A stretch of DNA of 64,000 bases from Neobacillus sp. FSL H8-0543 (GCF_038592905.1 NZ_CP151943.1:3484501-3548500), one strand, 5' to 3'; counted from the first letter of the stretch, positions 51,057 to 59,282 are shown. Numbers and translations are program-made. Notes: generated by a model not told the origin, from the letters alone.

Positions 51057-51582
51057 ATTCGTTTCCCTCCAATTCTTCTTTTAATCTTTTCATTGCCATG
51101 TGTAATCTGGATTTAACCGTCCCTTTCGGAATTCCAAGAATTTTGGCTATTTCCTCTTGTGGCATATCGTGATAGTAGAAAAGCAATACAACGGCACGCT
51201 GTATTTCAGGGAGATTTGCAACGGCTTCCCTAATGGTCATTCTGTCTGAATGATGGAATTCTTCGGTCTGTATCGGAGTAAGAAAGGGCAAAAGGTTCCT
51301 CCATCTCTTGCGACGATTTAATTTTGTTATCATCAATCGATAGGCAATTTGAAAAAGATACGATTTTAGCTTTCCCTTCCTTGGATTGAAATCATGTTTA
51401 TAACTCTGAAGTTTAACAAATGTGTCTTGAACGATATCAATGCTTAATTGCTCATCTCTCGTATAACGGAAAATAAATGAATAAAGAGACTGTTTTAATA
51501 GGTTGTAAATGCCTTCTAACGCTTCGTCTTCTCCATTTTGATAAGCGATCATCCATTCATCTTCTCGCTCATTCAATCTCAT
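51037..51582 (-). CDS. ECF-family RNA polymerase sigma factor
   Basis: 181 aa. Region 2 covers ~20-90 (LLKQSLYSFIFRYTRDEQLSIDIVQDTFVKLQSYK, LKSYLFQIAYRLMITKLNRRKRW). Region 4 covers ~115-170 (LPEIQRAVVLLFYYHDMPQEEIAKILGIPKGTVKSRLHMAMKRLKEEL). It is the middle gene of a three-gene operon in which all junctions overlap (14 bp before, 20 bp after). The arrangement recalls the B. subtilis sigY operon, but the first gene here is a membrane protein. Confidence 0.88.
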   Translation of the reverse strand: MRLNEREDEWMIAYQNGEDEALEGIYNLLKQSLYSFIFRYTRDEQLSIDIVQDTFVKLQSYKHDFNPRKGKLKSYLFQIAYRLMITKLNRRKRWRNLLPFLTPIQTEEFHHSDRMTIREAVANLPEIQRAVVLLFYYHDMPQEEIAKILGIPKGTVKSRLHMAMKRLKEELEGNEYESGSL

Positions 51583-51940
51583 CGCCCCAGCGTTCCTTGA
51601 TAGATTTTAATGTCATAGATACCCTGCTAATTAAGTAAATAATAGATACTAGTGTCCATATTTGTGCTTGGTTTGTAAAAAATTGGACAAAAACATTCTC
51701 GACTGTTTCGCCGAAAGAGACAAGAAAATTTAGAACTTGAACACAAATAATGGAATAGATGGCTAGACCAAGAGTAAGTGTATCAAAAATGTTCCATCTT
51801 AAATATATTTTCGTTTTCTTATAATTGATTTTACCATTTTCACGGACAACATACTTGCGATCCATTGGAATAGCAATCGCTAAAATTAATACCACTAAAA
51901 AACCTGCAACAATAAGAGAAACAATCCAACCTATATCCAT
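51569..51940 (-). CDS. Small membrane protein, first gene of an ECF sigma operon
   Basis: 123 aa from the ATG at 51940, which has GGGG 9 nt upstream; an ATG at 51949 would touch that site. Hydrophobic segments lie at about 4-24, 50-68 and 90-107. I do not recognise a family. Its end overlaps the ECF sigma start by 14 bp, so it is probably part of the sensing system. Confidence 0.6.
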   Translation of the reverse strand: MDIGWIVSLIVAGFLVVLILAIAIPMDRKYVVRENGKINYKKTKIYLRWNIFDTLTLGLAIYSIICVQVLNFLVSFGETVENVFVQFFTNQAQIWTLVSIIYLISRVSMTLKSIKERWGDEIE

Positions 51941-52191
51941 TTGTAACATCCCCTTATCTACCTTCTTTACTAACTATACAAATGAGATGGCAATAAGGTT
52001 CATTTAAAATAAAAAAGTTTTTTGTCGTTGTCCATAACTCTTACTTTGTAAAAGCGATACCGTTGACTCAGGACCACCAAAGGAGCAAATTATAATAGAG
52101 AAGTAGAAATGTCCTGGTTACTAGAAGAAGGAAGCGACTTGTATAATGTCGAATTTAGCATATATAAATAATAAATTGGGGGTTTTATATA

Positions 52192-52740
52192 GTGGAACAG
52201 AAAGAATTTTGGCGCTTAATCGAAAAGTCCAGAGAATTTGATAATCAAGCGGAATCGTTAATTGAGGTACTAACTGAAATAGGATTAGATGAAGTTTTAG
52301 ACTTTGAATTATTATTTCAGCAATTAATGAATGCCAGTTATACATCTCGTTTATGGGGAGCGGCATTTGTTTTGATGGGTGGCTGCTCTGATGATGCTTT
52401 TGATTATTTTCGAGGATGGCTGATTGGACAGGGAGAAGAAATATTTAATCAGGTAATGAAAGATCCTGAATTTTTAGCAGAATACATAAATGAAGATAAT
52501 CTCGATGATGAAGGGTACCCACAAAATGAAGAATTGCTCTCGGCTGGATTAGATGCCTATAACCTGATAAGGACTGGTAATACTGAATGGGATGACAATA
52601 TATATGATGAGCTAGTAGAAGCTCTTGACAAAATGGGATTACAGCCAAAAACTGACATAGAATTTGATTGGGAGGAAGATGATCTAGAGAATTTATTTCC
52701 TATTCTATGGACAAGGTTTGGAGAAGAACCACTAGGTTAA
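52192..52740 (+). CDS. DUF4240 domain protein
   Basis: 182 aa, acidic. The DUF4240 core is EFWRLIEKSR...LWGAAFVLMGGCSDDAFDYFRGWLIGQG, followed by an Asp/Glu-rich C-terminus. These proteins are widespread in bacteria, often in accessory or contact-dependent toxin/immunity neighbourhoods, but the function is unknown. Start GTG 52192 follows GGGGG by about 10 nt. Confidence 0.78.
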   Translation: MEQKEFWRLIEKSREFDNQAESLIEVLTEIGLDEVLDFELLFQQLMNASYTSRLWGAAFVLMGGCSDDAFDYFRGWLIGQGEEIFNQVMKDPEFLAEYINEDNLDDEGYPQNEELLSAGLDAYNLIRTGNTEWDDNIYDELVEALDKMGLQPKTDIEFDWEEDDLENLFPILWTRFGEEPLG

Positions 52741-52796
52741 AAGAAGAATACCGATATTTAAGAATAAGAGGATAACTGAATGAAAAGGTGGACTTT

Positions 52797-53051
52797 ATGT
52801 TTTTTCTACTACTTACAGGAATGATTATTTCATTTGTTGTTGGTACAACCCTCATGGTAAATGGTGAAATCGTTTATGGTTCGATTGCAACCGGTATAGG
52901 AATTTTATTGCTGGTGTTTGTATTGTTTTATTACAGCAAAAAGAAGTACCGAAAAAAGAAAAATGATTGTACTCCAGACTGCCTAGACTTTGATTGTGGA
53001 CCAGACTGTGACGGAGGACCAGATTGTGATTGTAGCCCAAACTGTAATTAA
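52797..53051 (+). CDS. Two-helix membrane protein with Cys-rich tail
   Basis: 84 aa. Two hydrophobic helices cover residues ~1-18 and ~25-45. A basic patch (KKKYRKKKN) comes next, then a tail of about 27 residues with seven cysteines in a DCxxDC-like rhythm (DCTPDC, FDCGPDC, GPDCDC, SPNC). The tail could bind metal. I do not recognise a family. AAAGGTGG precedes ATG 52797. Its end overlaps the next gene, whose ribosome site lies within the Cys-rich coding part. Confidence 0.6.
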   Translation: MFFLLLTGMIISFVVGTTLMVNGEIVYGSIATGIGILLLVFVLFYYSKKKYRKKKNDCTPDCLDFDCGPDCDGGPDCDCSPNCN

Positions 53052-53385
53052 ATTCAAATGGTTAATTGATCTTGTACCATGTCATCGGATGAAGTCGAGA
53101 AGTATCACGATAAAAGGGTATAAGCTGCCGTTATGTGCTAGATGTACAGGAATTTTAGCAGGCTATTTATTTTTCCCATTCATAATGGTACTTGATATGA
53201 CTTTTCCATTATGGCTGGGGATTTTATTAAATCTGCCAATGGTGATTGATGGATGGACACAAAAAAGGAAATTCCGAATGAGCAATAACTCATTAAGATT
53301 ATCAACAGGCATCGTGAGTGGCTTGGGGCAGAGTATGATTATCGTTAGTATGAGCCAAAATATTATTTCGATTTTGTTGAAGTAA
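53026..53385 (+). CDS. DUF2085 membrane protein
   Basis: 119 aa. The DUF2085 signature is CHRMKSRSITIKGYKLPLCARCTGILAGY (possible metal-binding Cys/His), followed by two to three membrane helices. GGAGG (53013-53017) lies 8 nt before GTG 53026, so the true start is inside the preceding gene, overlapping it by 26 bp. The Cys-rich coding repeat reads as unrelated residues in the longer frame. Coupled expression suggests the two act together. Confidence 0.72.
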   Translation: MIVAQTVIKFKWLIDLVPCHRMKSRSITIKGYKLPLCARCTGILAGYLFFPFIMVLDMTFPLWLGILLNLPMVIDGWTQKRKFRMSNNSLRLSTGIVSGLGQSMIIVSMSQNIISILLK

Positions 53386-53408
53386 AAGTACACTTTTAAC
53401 CGTTTCAA

Positions 53409-53444
53409 ACTCGTCCTAAAATGCATTAAATAGTATAGGACGAG
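53409..53444. other. Hairpin upstream of the 31-codon peptide gene
   Basis: CTCGTCCTA and TAGGACGAG form a 9-bp stem with a long loop, about 50 bp before the peptide start. It might end the preceding transcript or form a leader structure for the peptide. Confidence 0.5.
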
Positions 53445-53490
53445 GGAAAAAGAAATAACGCTTTTTCCTAATTGGAAGGGAGTGTGTTTC

Positions 53491-53586
53491 ATGTTCGACT
53501 CCTTGTTTGAATTTTTATCCCGATTCATAGCATTGGTCTACCAATTCATTTTATATATTTTAGAAATACTACAAAATTTATTATAA
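53491..53586 (+). CDS. Hydrophobic 31-aa peptide gene
   Basis: ATG 53491, preceded by GAAGGGAGTG, opens 31 codons ending in TAA. The peptide starts MFDSLFEFLSRFIALVYQF and ends with ILEILQNLL. It is one long amphipathic/hydrophobic helix with very few charges. The stop runs straight into an intrinsic terminator, so it has the full outline of a gene. Similar short peptides include type I toxins and membrane-active or regulatory peptides; the family is not recognised. Confidence 0.6.
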   Translation: MFDSLFEFLSRFIALVYQFILYILEILQNLL

Positions 53587-53613
53587 AGGTCGAGCTTAAC
53601 GGCCTTTTTTTGT
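53584..53613 (+). terminator. Terminator of the 31-aa peptide gene
   Basis: AAGGTCG and CGGCCTT pair (one wobble) around AGCTTAA and are followed by TTTTT. Confidence 0.7.
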
Positions 53614-53722
53614 TATTGTAATATTGAGAGAATCTTATGAAATAATGGGTGTGTTTAAATGGAGTGCGTAGGGAAACACCATTAGCGAGTTTTTGTTTTA
53701 ACTACATCAATAAAAGGCAGGT

Positions 53723-54352
53723 ATGTTTATGATCACACTATACATAACAAGGCACGGAGAAACAGAGTGGAATCGGGAAAAAAGAATGCAAGGTTGGTTG
53801 GATTCTAACCTAACAGATAATGGAATAATAAATGCTGTATCTTTAGGTGAAAGACTGAAGAAAACGGAGTTAGCAGCCATATTTTCAAGTCCTAGTGGAA
53901 GGACGATGGCCACCGCTAATTTGATTCGTGGGGATAGAGATATTCCAATCATGTACGATGAAAATCTAAGGGAAATTTATATGGGTGACTGGGAAGGAAA
54001 AACTCATTCATCCATTAAAGAAAAGTATCCTGAAGATTATGAGGCTTTCTGGAATTCTCCTCAACTATATACCCCTGATAAAGGAGAGACGTTTGAAAAA
54101 ACAAGGGAAAGAGCTATTCAGGTGCTAAATCGGATAAAAAGAGATTATCAATCTGGGAATATATTAATTGTTACCCATGCGGTAGTAATTAAATGCTTAT
54201 ATTCTTTTTTTAAGAATACTTCTATTGAAACCTTATGGGAACCGCCATTTATTCATGACACAAGTCTTACAGTTGTAGAAATGACTGAAACCAAATTTAA
54301 AATATTGTTAGAAGGAGATATCTCACATCGCGAGCCTGTAAATATAAAATAG
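53723..54352 (+). CDS. Histidine phosphatase family protein (PhoE/GpmB type)
   Basis: 209 aa. The phospho-His motif is TRHGETEWN near 9-17, with the second Arg/Glu region (FSSPSGRTMATANLI) and the second catalytic His in IVTHAVVIKCL. It belongs to the phosphoglycerate-mutase-like phosphatases. Substrate is unknown; B. subtilis PhoE relatives are broad-specificity phosphatases. ATG 53723 and 53729 are both possible; AGGCAGGT lies just upstream. Confidence 0.85.
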   Translation: MFMITLYITRHGETEWNREKRMQGWLDSNLTDNGIINAVSLGERLKKTELAAIFSSPSGRTMATANLIRGDRDIPIMYDENLREIYMGDWEGKTHSSIKEKYPEDYEAFWNSPQLYTPDKGETFEKTRERAIQVLNRIKRDYQSGNILIVTHAVVIKCLYSFFKNTSIETLWEPPFIHDTSLTVVEMTETKFKILLEGDISHREPVNIK

Positions 54353-54555
54353 TTAAACAACTAACTTGCATAAGAAGTGATGGAGAATGAACGAAAAGAC
54401 TTCTGGTGGCTTTTTTGGTTCGTCAAATGAACGAAAAAGACCAGGAGAACCATCCCTATGGCTTATGGCACATTAAAGTATCTACTTCTAAATGTATTCC
54501 TTGGTGCTTACAATATACTTAGAAGGGATATTTTAACAAGGGGGATGGGTCAAGG

Positions 54556-54909
54556 ATGAATATTGCGTTATGGGCAGTTCAAATCATTTTGGGCTTAATG
54601 TTTTTATTTGCTGGTGCAACGAAGGCTTTTTCTTATGAAAAAGCGAAAGCCAGCATGCCATGGGTACAGGAGTCCTCAAAAGGGTTGGTTGTTTTCATCG
54701 GATTTGCTGAAGTACTTGGAGCAATTGGCTTGATTTTACCACTAGCGCTGGGAATTGCACCTATCTTAACACCGATTGCAGCTCTTGGGCTTGCAGTAAT
54801 CATGGTTTTGGCAGCTGGTTTTCATATCAAGAGGAAGGAAAATCAAGCAATCGGGATGAATATTATATTATTAGTATTTGCACTATTTGTCGCAATCGGA
54901 CGCTTTTAG
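54556..54909 (+). CDS. DoxX family membrane protein
   Basis: 117 aa with four membrane helices. The family pattern is visible in LGLMFLFAGATKAF and FIGFAEVLGAIGLILP. DoxX-like proteins are linked to redox or membrane quinone functions, but this subgroup is uncharacterised. AAGGGGGATGGG precedes ATG 54556. A degraded dioxygenase remnant follows. Confidence 0.82.
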   Translation: MNIALWAVQIILGLMFLFAGATKAFSYEKAKASMPWVQESSKGLVVFIGFAEVLGAIGLILPLALGIAPILTPIAALGLAVIMVLAAGFHIKRKENQAIGMNIILLVFALFVAIGRF

Positions 54910-55230
54910 GAGGAGTTTAGATGGTACCGTCATTTTTCATTTGGAACGACGGTTGATAATTTAAAATGGTTTTTCCCGGATGCTACAGAACCCATTAAAG
55001 AAGCAGTAGAATTTGAAAATTGGATTATCGAGCATGTGCAAAAAAGGGATATTGATTCCTTAAATCAATATCTTCAATTAGCTCCACATGCAGAGTTAGC
55101 TGTACCAAGACCTGAACATTTCGTTCCGTTGTTTATTGCTTTAGGGAGTGGGGATGAAAACAAGAAACCGGTGGTGCTAAATCAAACGTATGATTTTGGA
55201 GCTTTGAGCAATTTGTGCTTGGAATTTTAA
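54910..55230 (+). pseudogene. C-terminal remnant of a LigB-type extradiol dioxygenase
   Basis: Directly after the DoxX stop, in the same frame, ~106 codons read ...DNLKWFFPDATEPIKEAVE...LNQYLQLAPHAELAVPRPEHFVPLFIALG...YDFGALSNLCLEF. This matches the last third of LigB/4,5-DOPA-type dioxygenases. The N-terminal two thirds, with most metal ligands, are missing and no start with a ribosome site is seen. It is therefore a truncated, non-functional copy. Confidence 0.65.
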
Positions 55231-55245
55231 TATATTTGTTGATGG

Positions 55246-55272
55246 AAGCTGCCGTTTAGGCAGCTTTTCTAT
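55246..55272 (+). terminator. Terminator after the dioxygenase remnant
   Basis: AAGCTGCC and GGCAGCTT pair around GTTTA and are followed by TTCTATTT. Confidence 0.75.
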
Positions 55273-55378
55273 TTGAAAATGGCAAGGGGACGCATCTTCT
55301 GGACTAACCTCATTAGCGTAAATCAAAATATCCGAGTGCAGGCACATTCAATTTTGGACTTTGGTTGTGGAGTGTATG

Positions 55379-55446
55379 TGATTACAGCCACAAGAATGTA
55401 CCACTTCTGCGATGTTTTGTACCATCAGTTGCCATGGAATTTACCA
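55379..55446 (+). repeat. 68-bp repeat, left copy
   Basis: Aligns without gaps to the reverse complement of 60900-60967, with about 46 of 68 bases identical by my hand count. TGATTACAGC, ACCACTTCTG and TTACCA/TACCA are the shared blocks. The pair brackets the run of minus-strand single-gene units. Confidence 0.5.
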
Positions 55447-55497
55447 CTTGCTGTCAACGCATTTACCAATAGATAAACTTTAGAGATATTGAATTAA

Positions 55498-55539
55498 AAA
55501 AGCCTAATCCTCCTATTTTTACCGAGGAATTAGGCTTTT
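55498..55539. terminator. Bidirectional hairpin left of the cassette-like run
   Basis: AAAAGCCTAAT and ATTAGGCTTTT pair, extended by CCTC/GAGG around a short loop. T-rich DNA follows on the plus strand. Confidence 0.7.
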
Positions 55540-55650
55540 GTTAAGCTTTCCGTAATCGCGCCAGAAAGTGGGCTACCAGCTTTTATTGCACAGTATCGTT
55601 GTACTGTGCAGCAATGACTTGGTATTTTTATTTATGATCTTAAACATGAG

Positions 55651-55682
55651 CACCCGTTCGTTCAAGTACAATATTTCACAAT
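55651..55682. repeat. Junction repeat J1
   Basis: CACCCGTTCGTTCAAGTACA then ATATTTCACAATC. It is a member of the junction family with consensus (plus strand) CTGCCCGTTAGTTTAAGTAC followed by AATNTTTCACAAAC. It lies just beyond the SDR stop. Confidence 0.55.
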
Positions 55683-55748
55683 CATTCTTTTGTATTAGAA
55701 ATTAAATGATTTTCAACTCTTGCCCCCCTATCGTCAGGAAGCTGATTA

Positions 55749-56564
55749 TCATTCAAACGGCAAAGGTTGTGTTCCATCGACATCGGTAAAACCATATTTT
55801 CTCGCTAGTTCAGCCACCATTATTGTTTCTCCAGAAAACTTAGATACCGTAGTGTCTGATGCCAATGCCACAACCGCCCGACCTACATACGCTGTTGTTT
55901 CAGTTGTTCCATCCTCTGGTCCAAAACCTGAATCTATAACTCTTTCTGTTCTCATCCAACCTGGGCAAACAGCAACGGCTGAAACGTTGTAGTCCTTTAA
56001 TTCCTTTGCCATTCCTAGTGTCATTCGATTGATAGCATTCATAGCTAAATCGTAATATAAATTACTTGAGATTTTGTCTTTGATAAAAAATGTGATATTT
56101 ACAATTAACCCTTTATGGTGATGGGCCATCAGAGGTACAGCGTATCGAGTAGTCAGCAAATAAGCTTGCGGTCCAGCAACCATCATAGCATCCCAATGCT
56201 CCAGTGGTCGTTCCCAAAAATGCCGTCCATCTCCTGATGGTAGAGAACTTTCGGAGCCACCAAATACACTATTGACTAAAATATCAATCCGACCGTGTTC
56301 CCTTTCAATTTGCTCAAATAGGTTCCTTAGGTCATTGTCGCTTGTATGGTCACATTGTATTGCGATGCCTTTACCTCCTCGTGAAGTAACACCATCGGCA
56401 GTTTCCTCAATGGTTTCTGGTCGATTATCGGTTGTAGCCCCCTTTACACTCCGACCTGTCACATACACCGTCGCTCCTGCACTGCCTAGTTGAAAAGCAA
56501 TTCCCCTACCCGCACCACGGGATGCTCCTGTAACAACAGCAATTTTCCCTTGTAATGGTTTCAT
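55749..56564 (-). CDS. SDR-family protein with degenerate active site
   Basis: 271 aa. The Rossmann cofactor loop is intact (VTGASRGAGRGIAFQL near 11-26), as are CDHTSD and NSVFGG, so nucleotide binding is likely. It resembles DHRS1-like SDRs (long loop SVKGATTDNRPETIEETAD). The usual catalytic Ser position reads NITFFIKDK, and the YxxxK position reads YYDLAMNA, so the catalytic Ser and Lys both appear absent. It may be a binding protein or use another mechanism. It lies between junctions J1 and J2. Confidence 0.8.
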   Translation of the reverse strand: MKPLQGKIAVVTGASRGAGRGIAFQLGSAGATVYVTGRSVKGATTDNRPETIEETADGVTSRGGKGIAIQCDHTSDNDLRNLFEQIEREHGRIDILVNSVFGGSESSLPSGDGRHFWERPLEHWDAMMVAGPQAYLLTTRYAVPLMAHHHKGLIVNITFFIKDKISSNLYYDLAMNAINRMTLGMAKELKDYNVSAVAVCPGWMRTERVIDSGFGPEDGTTETTAYVGRAVVALASDTTVSKFSGETIMVAELARKYGFTDVDGTQPLPFE

Positions 56565-56668
56565 ATTTTCCTAACTCCCTTACCTGTCTCAATTTTATAT
56601 ACAGAGAAATATTTATACATTTTTGTTCATAAATAGCGATACTCTTCCATAGGGGTTCCAATTTCTTC

Positions 56669-56712
56669 TTCAACTAAACTGCCCTATAGTTTAAGTACAA
56701 ACTTTCACAAAC
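56669..56712. repeat. Junction repeat J2a
   Basis: Begins TTCAACTAAACTGCCCTATA, continues GTTTAAGTACAAACTTTCAC and ends AAAC. It is upstream of the SDR start (minus strand). Same family as J1, J3 and J7. Confidence 0.6.
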
Positions 56713-56776
56713 ACCATACTACCATTACCATAGTATTCAATTTTTCTTGAGATTCTTCCTCCCTTAAATGCAAAAA

Positions 56777-56838
56777 GAGCGTAATCCTTAATACAGGAAA
56801 GCGCCCAATTGTTTAAGTAGTACATTTTTTCACAAACT
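56777..56838. repeat. Junction repeat J2b with hairpin
   Basis: An imperfect hairpin (GCGTAATCCT / AGGAAAGCGC) is followed by GCCCAATTGTTTAAGTAGTA and TTTTTTCACAAAC. No gene lies between J2a and J2b. J2b stands just after the 34-aa peptide gene. Confidence 0.55.
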
Positions 56839-56939
56839 TACTCTTTAATGTTAATCCTATCTTCAAATAATACAGGAATGCTGCCTCAATAAGATAATTC
56901 AGCATAAATGGGCATCACCCCCTTTGGGGGACAGACATA

Positions 56940-57044
56940 CTATAAAAAATAATTAAATAGAATAGGAACCAATAAAACTAAAATAGAACCTATACCAAAA
57001 ACAGATATCACTTTTATCATGTCTTTTTTTATGTCTTTTTTCAA
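56940..57044 (-). CDS. 34-aa single-helix membrane peptide
   Basis: TTG 57044, with AGGTG 8 nt upstream, opens 34 codons: MKKDIKKDMIKVISVFGIGS, then a hydrophobic run ending NYFL. The basic N-terminus and single helix suggest an N-in membrane peptide. It lies alone between junctions J2b and J3 in the same orientation as its neighbours. The family is not recognised, and with so short a frame chance cannot be excluded. Confidence 0.45.
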   Translation of the reverse strand: MKKDIKKDMIKVISVFGIGSILVLLVPILFNYFL

Positions 57045-57089
57045 GATAACAGCACCTATAACACAATTGTAGTTAACTGGCTTGTTTAA

Positions 57090-57128
57090 CTCTTGCACCG
57101 TTTGTTTAAGTATAATTTTTCACAAACT
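57090..57128. repeat. Junction repeat J3
   Basis: TCTTGCACCGTTTGTTTAAG, then TATAATTTTTCACAAACTC. It lies between the VanZ gene and the 34-aa peptide gene, just upstream of the peptide on the minus strand. Confidence 0.6.
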
Positions 57129-57168
57129 CTTTATAGTAAAGTATTATCACCATAGATAACGGCTGGTT

Positions 57169-57798
57169 TTACTCAGAAAGCACTCTATTTTGAGGTATTT
57201 TTTTATGAATTAGTTTTAAAAGAGTTAAGTTGAATAATAAAAATATTCCATAACCAATTATTATTCCAAGTGTATTTAGTATAACATCATCAATATCAGT
57301 GCTACGCCCAATAAACATTTGAATAATTTCGACAAATAATGTCACTATTAAACCTAATAATATTACTTTTTTAAAAGAATCCCATCTCTTCCATATTAAA
57401 GGAACAAGGAAACCTAATGGTGAAAACAACAGTAAATTGGCGGAAATATTCAAAAGTGATACGCTATTCCAAGAATCAACATTCGTATTTGTTTCAAAAA
57501 TGTATTGATAGAGAGTATGGAAAGGTATTAGATTTACTTGAGAAATTTCATTTGCTAAATGAACATTAAAAAAGAATTCACCAGTATCACTAACTATCCC
57601 TATATCCCACCTTGGAATGATGGTTTGGGAAGCTAAACCAACAAGATATAAAACGAAAATTAACATCAGTATTTCATTCATTACCATTATTTGTTTTTGT
57701 CTCTTCTTTAAAAGAATAATTCTACCAACAACATAAAAAGGTAGTGCGACAATAATATATCCTATCATATTTTGTATATACATTAATATTAAACTCAT
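57169..57798 (-). CDS. VanZ family membrane protein
   Basis: 209 aa, five to six membrane helices. The VanZ signature includes VNLIPFHTLYQY, ANLLLFSPLGFLVPLIWKRW, FVEIIQMFIGRSTDIDDVI and LNTLGIIIGYGIF. VanZ proteins can raise teicoplanin resistance, and some occur as stray genes in integrons and genomic islands. ATG 57798 follows GGGAGGG; a longer frame begins 15 codons earlier without a site. It lies between junctions J3 and J4. Confidence 0.87.
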   Translation of the reverse strand: MSLILMYIQNMIGYIIVALPFYVVGRIILLKKRQKQIMVMNEILMLIFVLYLVGLASQTIIPRWDIGIVSDTGEFFFNVHLANEISQVNLIPFHTLYQYIFETNTNVDSWNSVSLLNISANLLLFSPLGFLVPLIWKRWDSFKKVILLGLIVTLFVEIIQMFIGRSTDIDDVILNTLGIIIGYGIFLLFNLTLLKLIHKKIPQNRVLSE

Positions 57799-57843
57799 AT
57801 TAGTGTTCCCTCCCTTACAATACATCGTAACAAACAAACCCAA

Positions 57844-57930
57844 TCATTTGTTGAACTATTCTGCTCGTTAGTAAACAAAATGCGACTGCTCTTAATGAAC
57901 AATCGCACCAGTTAGTTGAATAACATTTAG
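57844..57930. repeat. Junction repeat J4 with hairpin
   Basis: TTGAACTATTCTGCTCGTTA, then a hairpin with stem TGCGA/TCGCA, then CCAGTTAGTTGAATAAC. The outer TTGAAC...GTTAGTTGAA arms are inverse copies. It lies between VanZ and the serine hydrolase. Confidence 0.62.
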
Positions 57931-57933
57931 AAA

Positions 57934-59238
57934 CTATAAGTTTTTAGTAGCTATATATTTTTTTTCATTAAAATCTTTATACTCTACATCTACTATTTCA
58001 CCTGACAATGAGTAATTGAATATGAGTTGCTCATTAACCATTTCAGTTAAAAAAGTTGTTTTTGATGCATTGTGACTGACTGGCACAAGTTTAAACTTAT
58101 ATAATACCCCGTACATTTTAGGAACAGTTAAATATAGTTCACCATTATTTATAGAGATGTCTAAAATTTTGCTATCATCATTTCCAATAAAATACTTCCC
58201 AGCAATAAGTTCCTTGTTTATAAAGTTAATTTGTTGAGTAGGAAGAGGTAGTGATACATGTTCATCAAAAATTACCTTAGCCATTTCTTGAATTAAATGT
58301 GTTACAGGAGTAATGTTCATATTGCTTAGAAAGATTATCGTAGCTTGTTCATCGACAAATCTGAAAAAATTGCTACAAAAACCACTAATATCTCCAAAAT
58401 GGTGCATGCATCTTCTGCCCAATATTTCAGATACCACCCAGCCTGAAGCGTATGAACTAAGATTTGGAGTAGACATTTTTTCCATTAGTTCTTTGGAAAG
58501 GAGCTGAGATGATTTTAATGCCTGATCCCAAAGGTATAAATCCTCTGTTGTAGAATATAAACCATAGGCTCCTAAAGGAAAGGATAAATCTGCGTATGCT
58601 GAGTGAATTGGTTTTTCCCAGAATGAATAGCCTGAAGCTAAGTCTGCAACTATCTCAATTCCGTCATCACAGCCTGTATTATTCATACCTAAGGGAAGAC
58701 ATATTTTTGCTTGTATGTACTCTGCAAATGACATACCTGAAACCTTTTCTAAAATTGCTGTTAGTAATGTGTAGCCTGAACTTGAATATTCAAATCTCTT
58801 ACCAGGTTCGAAGTTCAAATCAAGGTGTTTAAATGAATCGATCAGTTGATGTAAAGTCATCGGAAGTCTCATAGTTTTAGACCAAAAGTCAGAGAAACTT
58901 GTGTAATTTGGAATCCCTGTAGTATTTGTTAGACAATGATAAATTGTAATTTTTTCACCTTGTGGATAATTAGGAAGATACTTCCCTATACAATCATCTA
59001 TAGATAATTTCCCTTTTTCATGTAATTGAAAAATACCCATAGATGTAAAAGCCTTAGTAAGTGAGCCGATGCGAAATTTAGTAGTAGGTTTATTGGGTAC
59101 AGCATGCTCCCAATTTGCCATGCCAAAACCTTTGTTTAAAAGAATATTTTCGTTAGAAGCTATTAAAATTGAACCATTCAAATAACTATTTTCTTCGTAC
59201 CTTTCTATCCATTTACCTAACCGTTCCTCTACTATCAT
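57934..59238 (-). CDS. Serine hydrolase, class C beta-lactamase/esterase family
   Basis: 434 aa. The catalytic SxxK is in GSLTKAF (Ser59, Lys62); the second Tyr motif is in FEYSSSGYTLL, where Asn of YxN is replaced by Ser. A C-terminal beta domain covers ~345-434. No signal peptide is evident, so it is probably a cytoplasmic or atypical member (penicillin-binding-protein-related esterase). ATG 59238 follows AGGGGGAAATTAC. It occupies one unit between junctions J4 and J5. Confidence 0.85.
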   Translation of the reverse strand: MIVEERLGKWIERYEENSYLNGSILIASNENILLNKGFGMANWEHAVPNKPTTKFRIGSLTKAFTSMGIFQLHEKGKLSIDDCIGKYLPNYPQGEKITIYHCLTNTTGIPNYTSFSDFWSKTMRLPMTLHQLIDSFKHLDLNFEPGKRFEYSSSGYTLLTAILEKVSGMSFAEYIQAKICLPLGMNNTGCDDGIEIVADLASGYSFWEKPIHSAYADLSFPLGAYGLYSTTEDLYLWDQALKSSQLLSKELMEKMSTPNLSSYASGWVVSEILGRRCMHHFGDISGFCSNFFRFVDEQATIIFLSNMNITPVTHLIQEMAKVIFDEHVSLPLPTQQINFINKELIAGKYFIGNDDSKILDISINNGELYLTVPKMYGVLYKFKLVPVSHNASKTTFLTEMVNEQLIFNYSLSGEIVDVEYKDFNEKKYIATKNL

Positions 59239-59282
59239 GTAATTTCCCCCTATAATCCTTAACAAATCTTTATAACAATATC

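Noticed and set aside
55273..55476. A 67-codon plus-strand frame
   Set aside because: It runs through the left 68-bp repeat and has no clear ribosome site or family.
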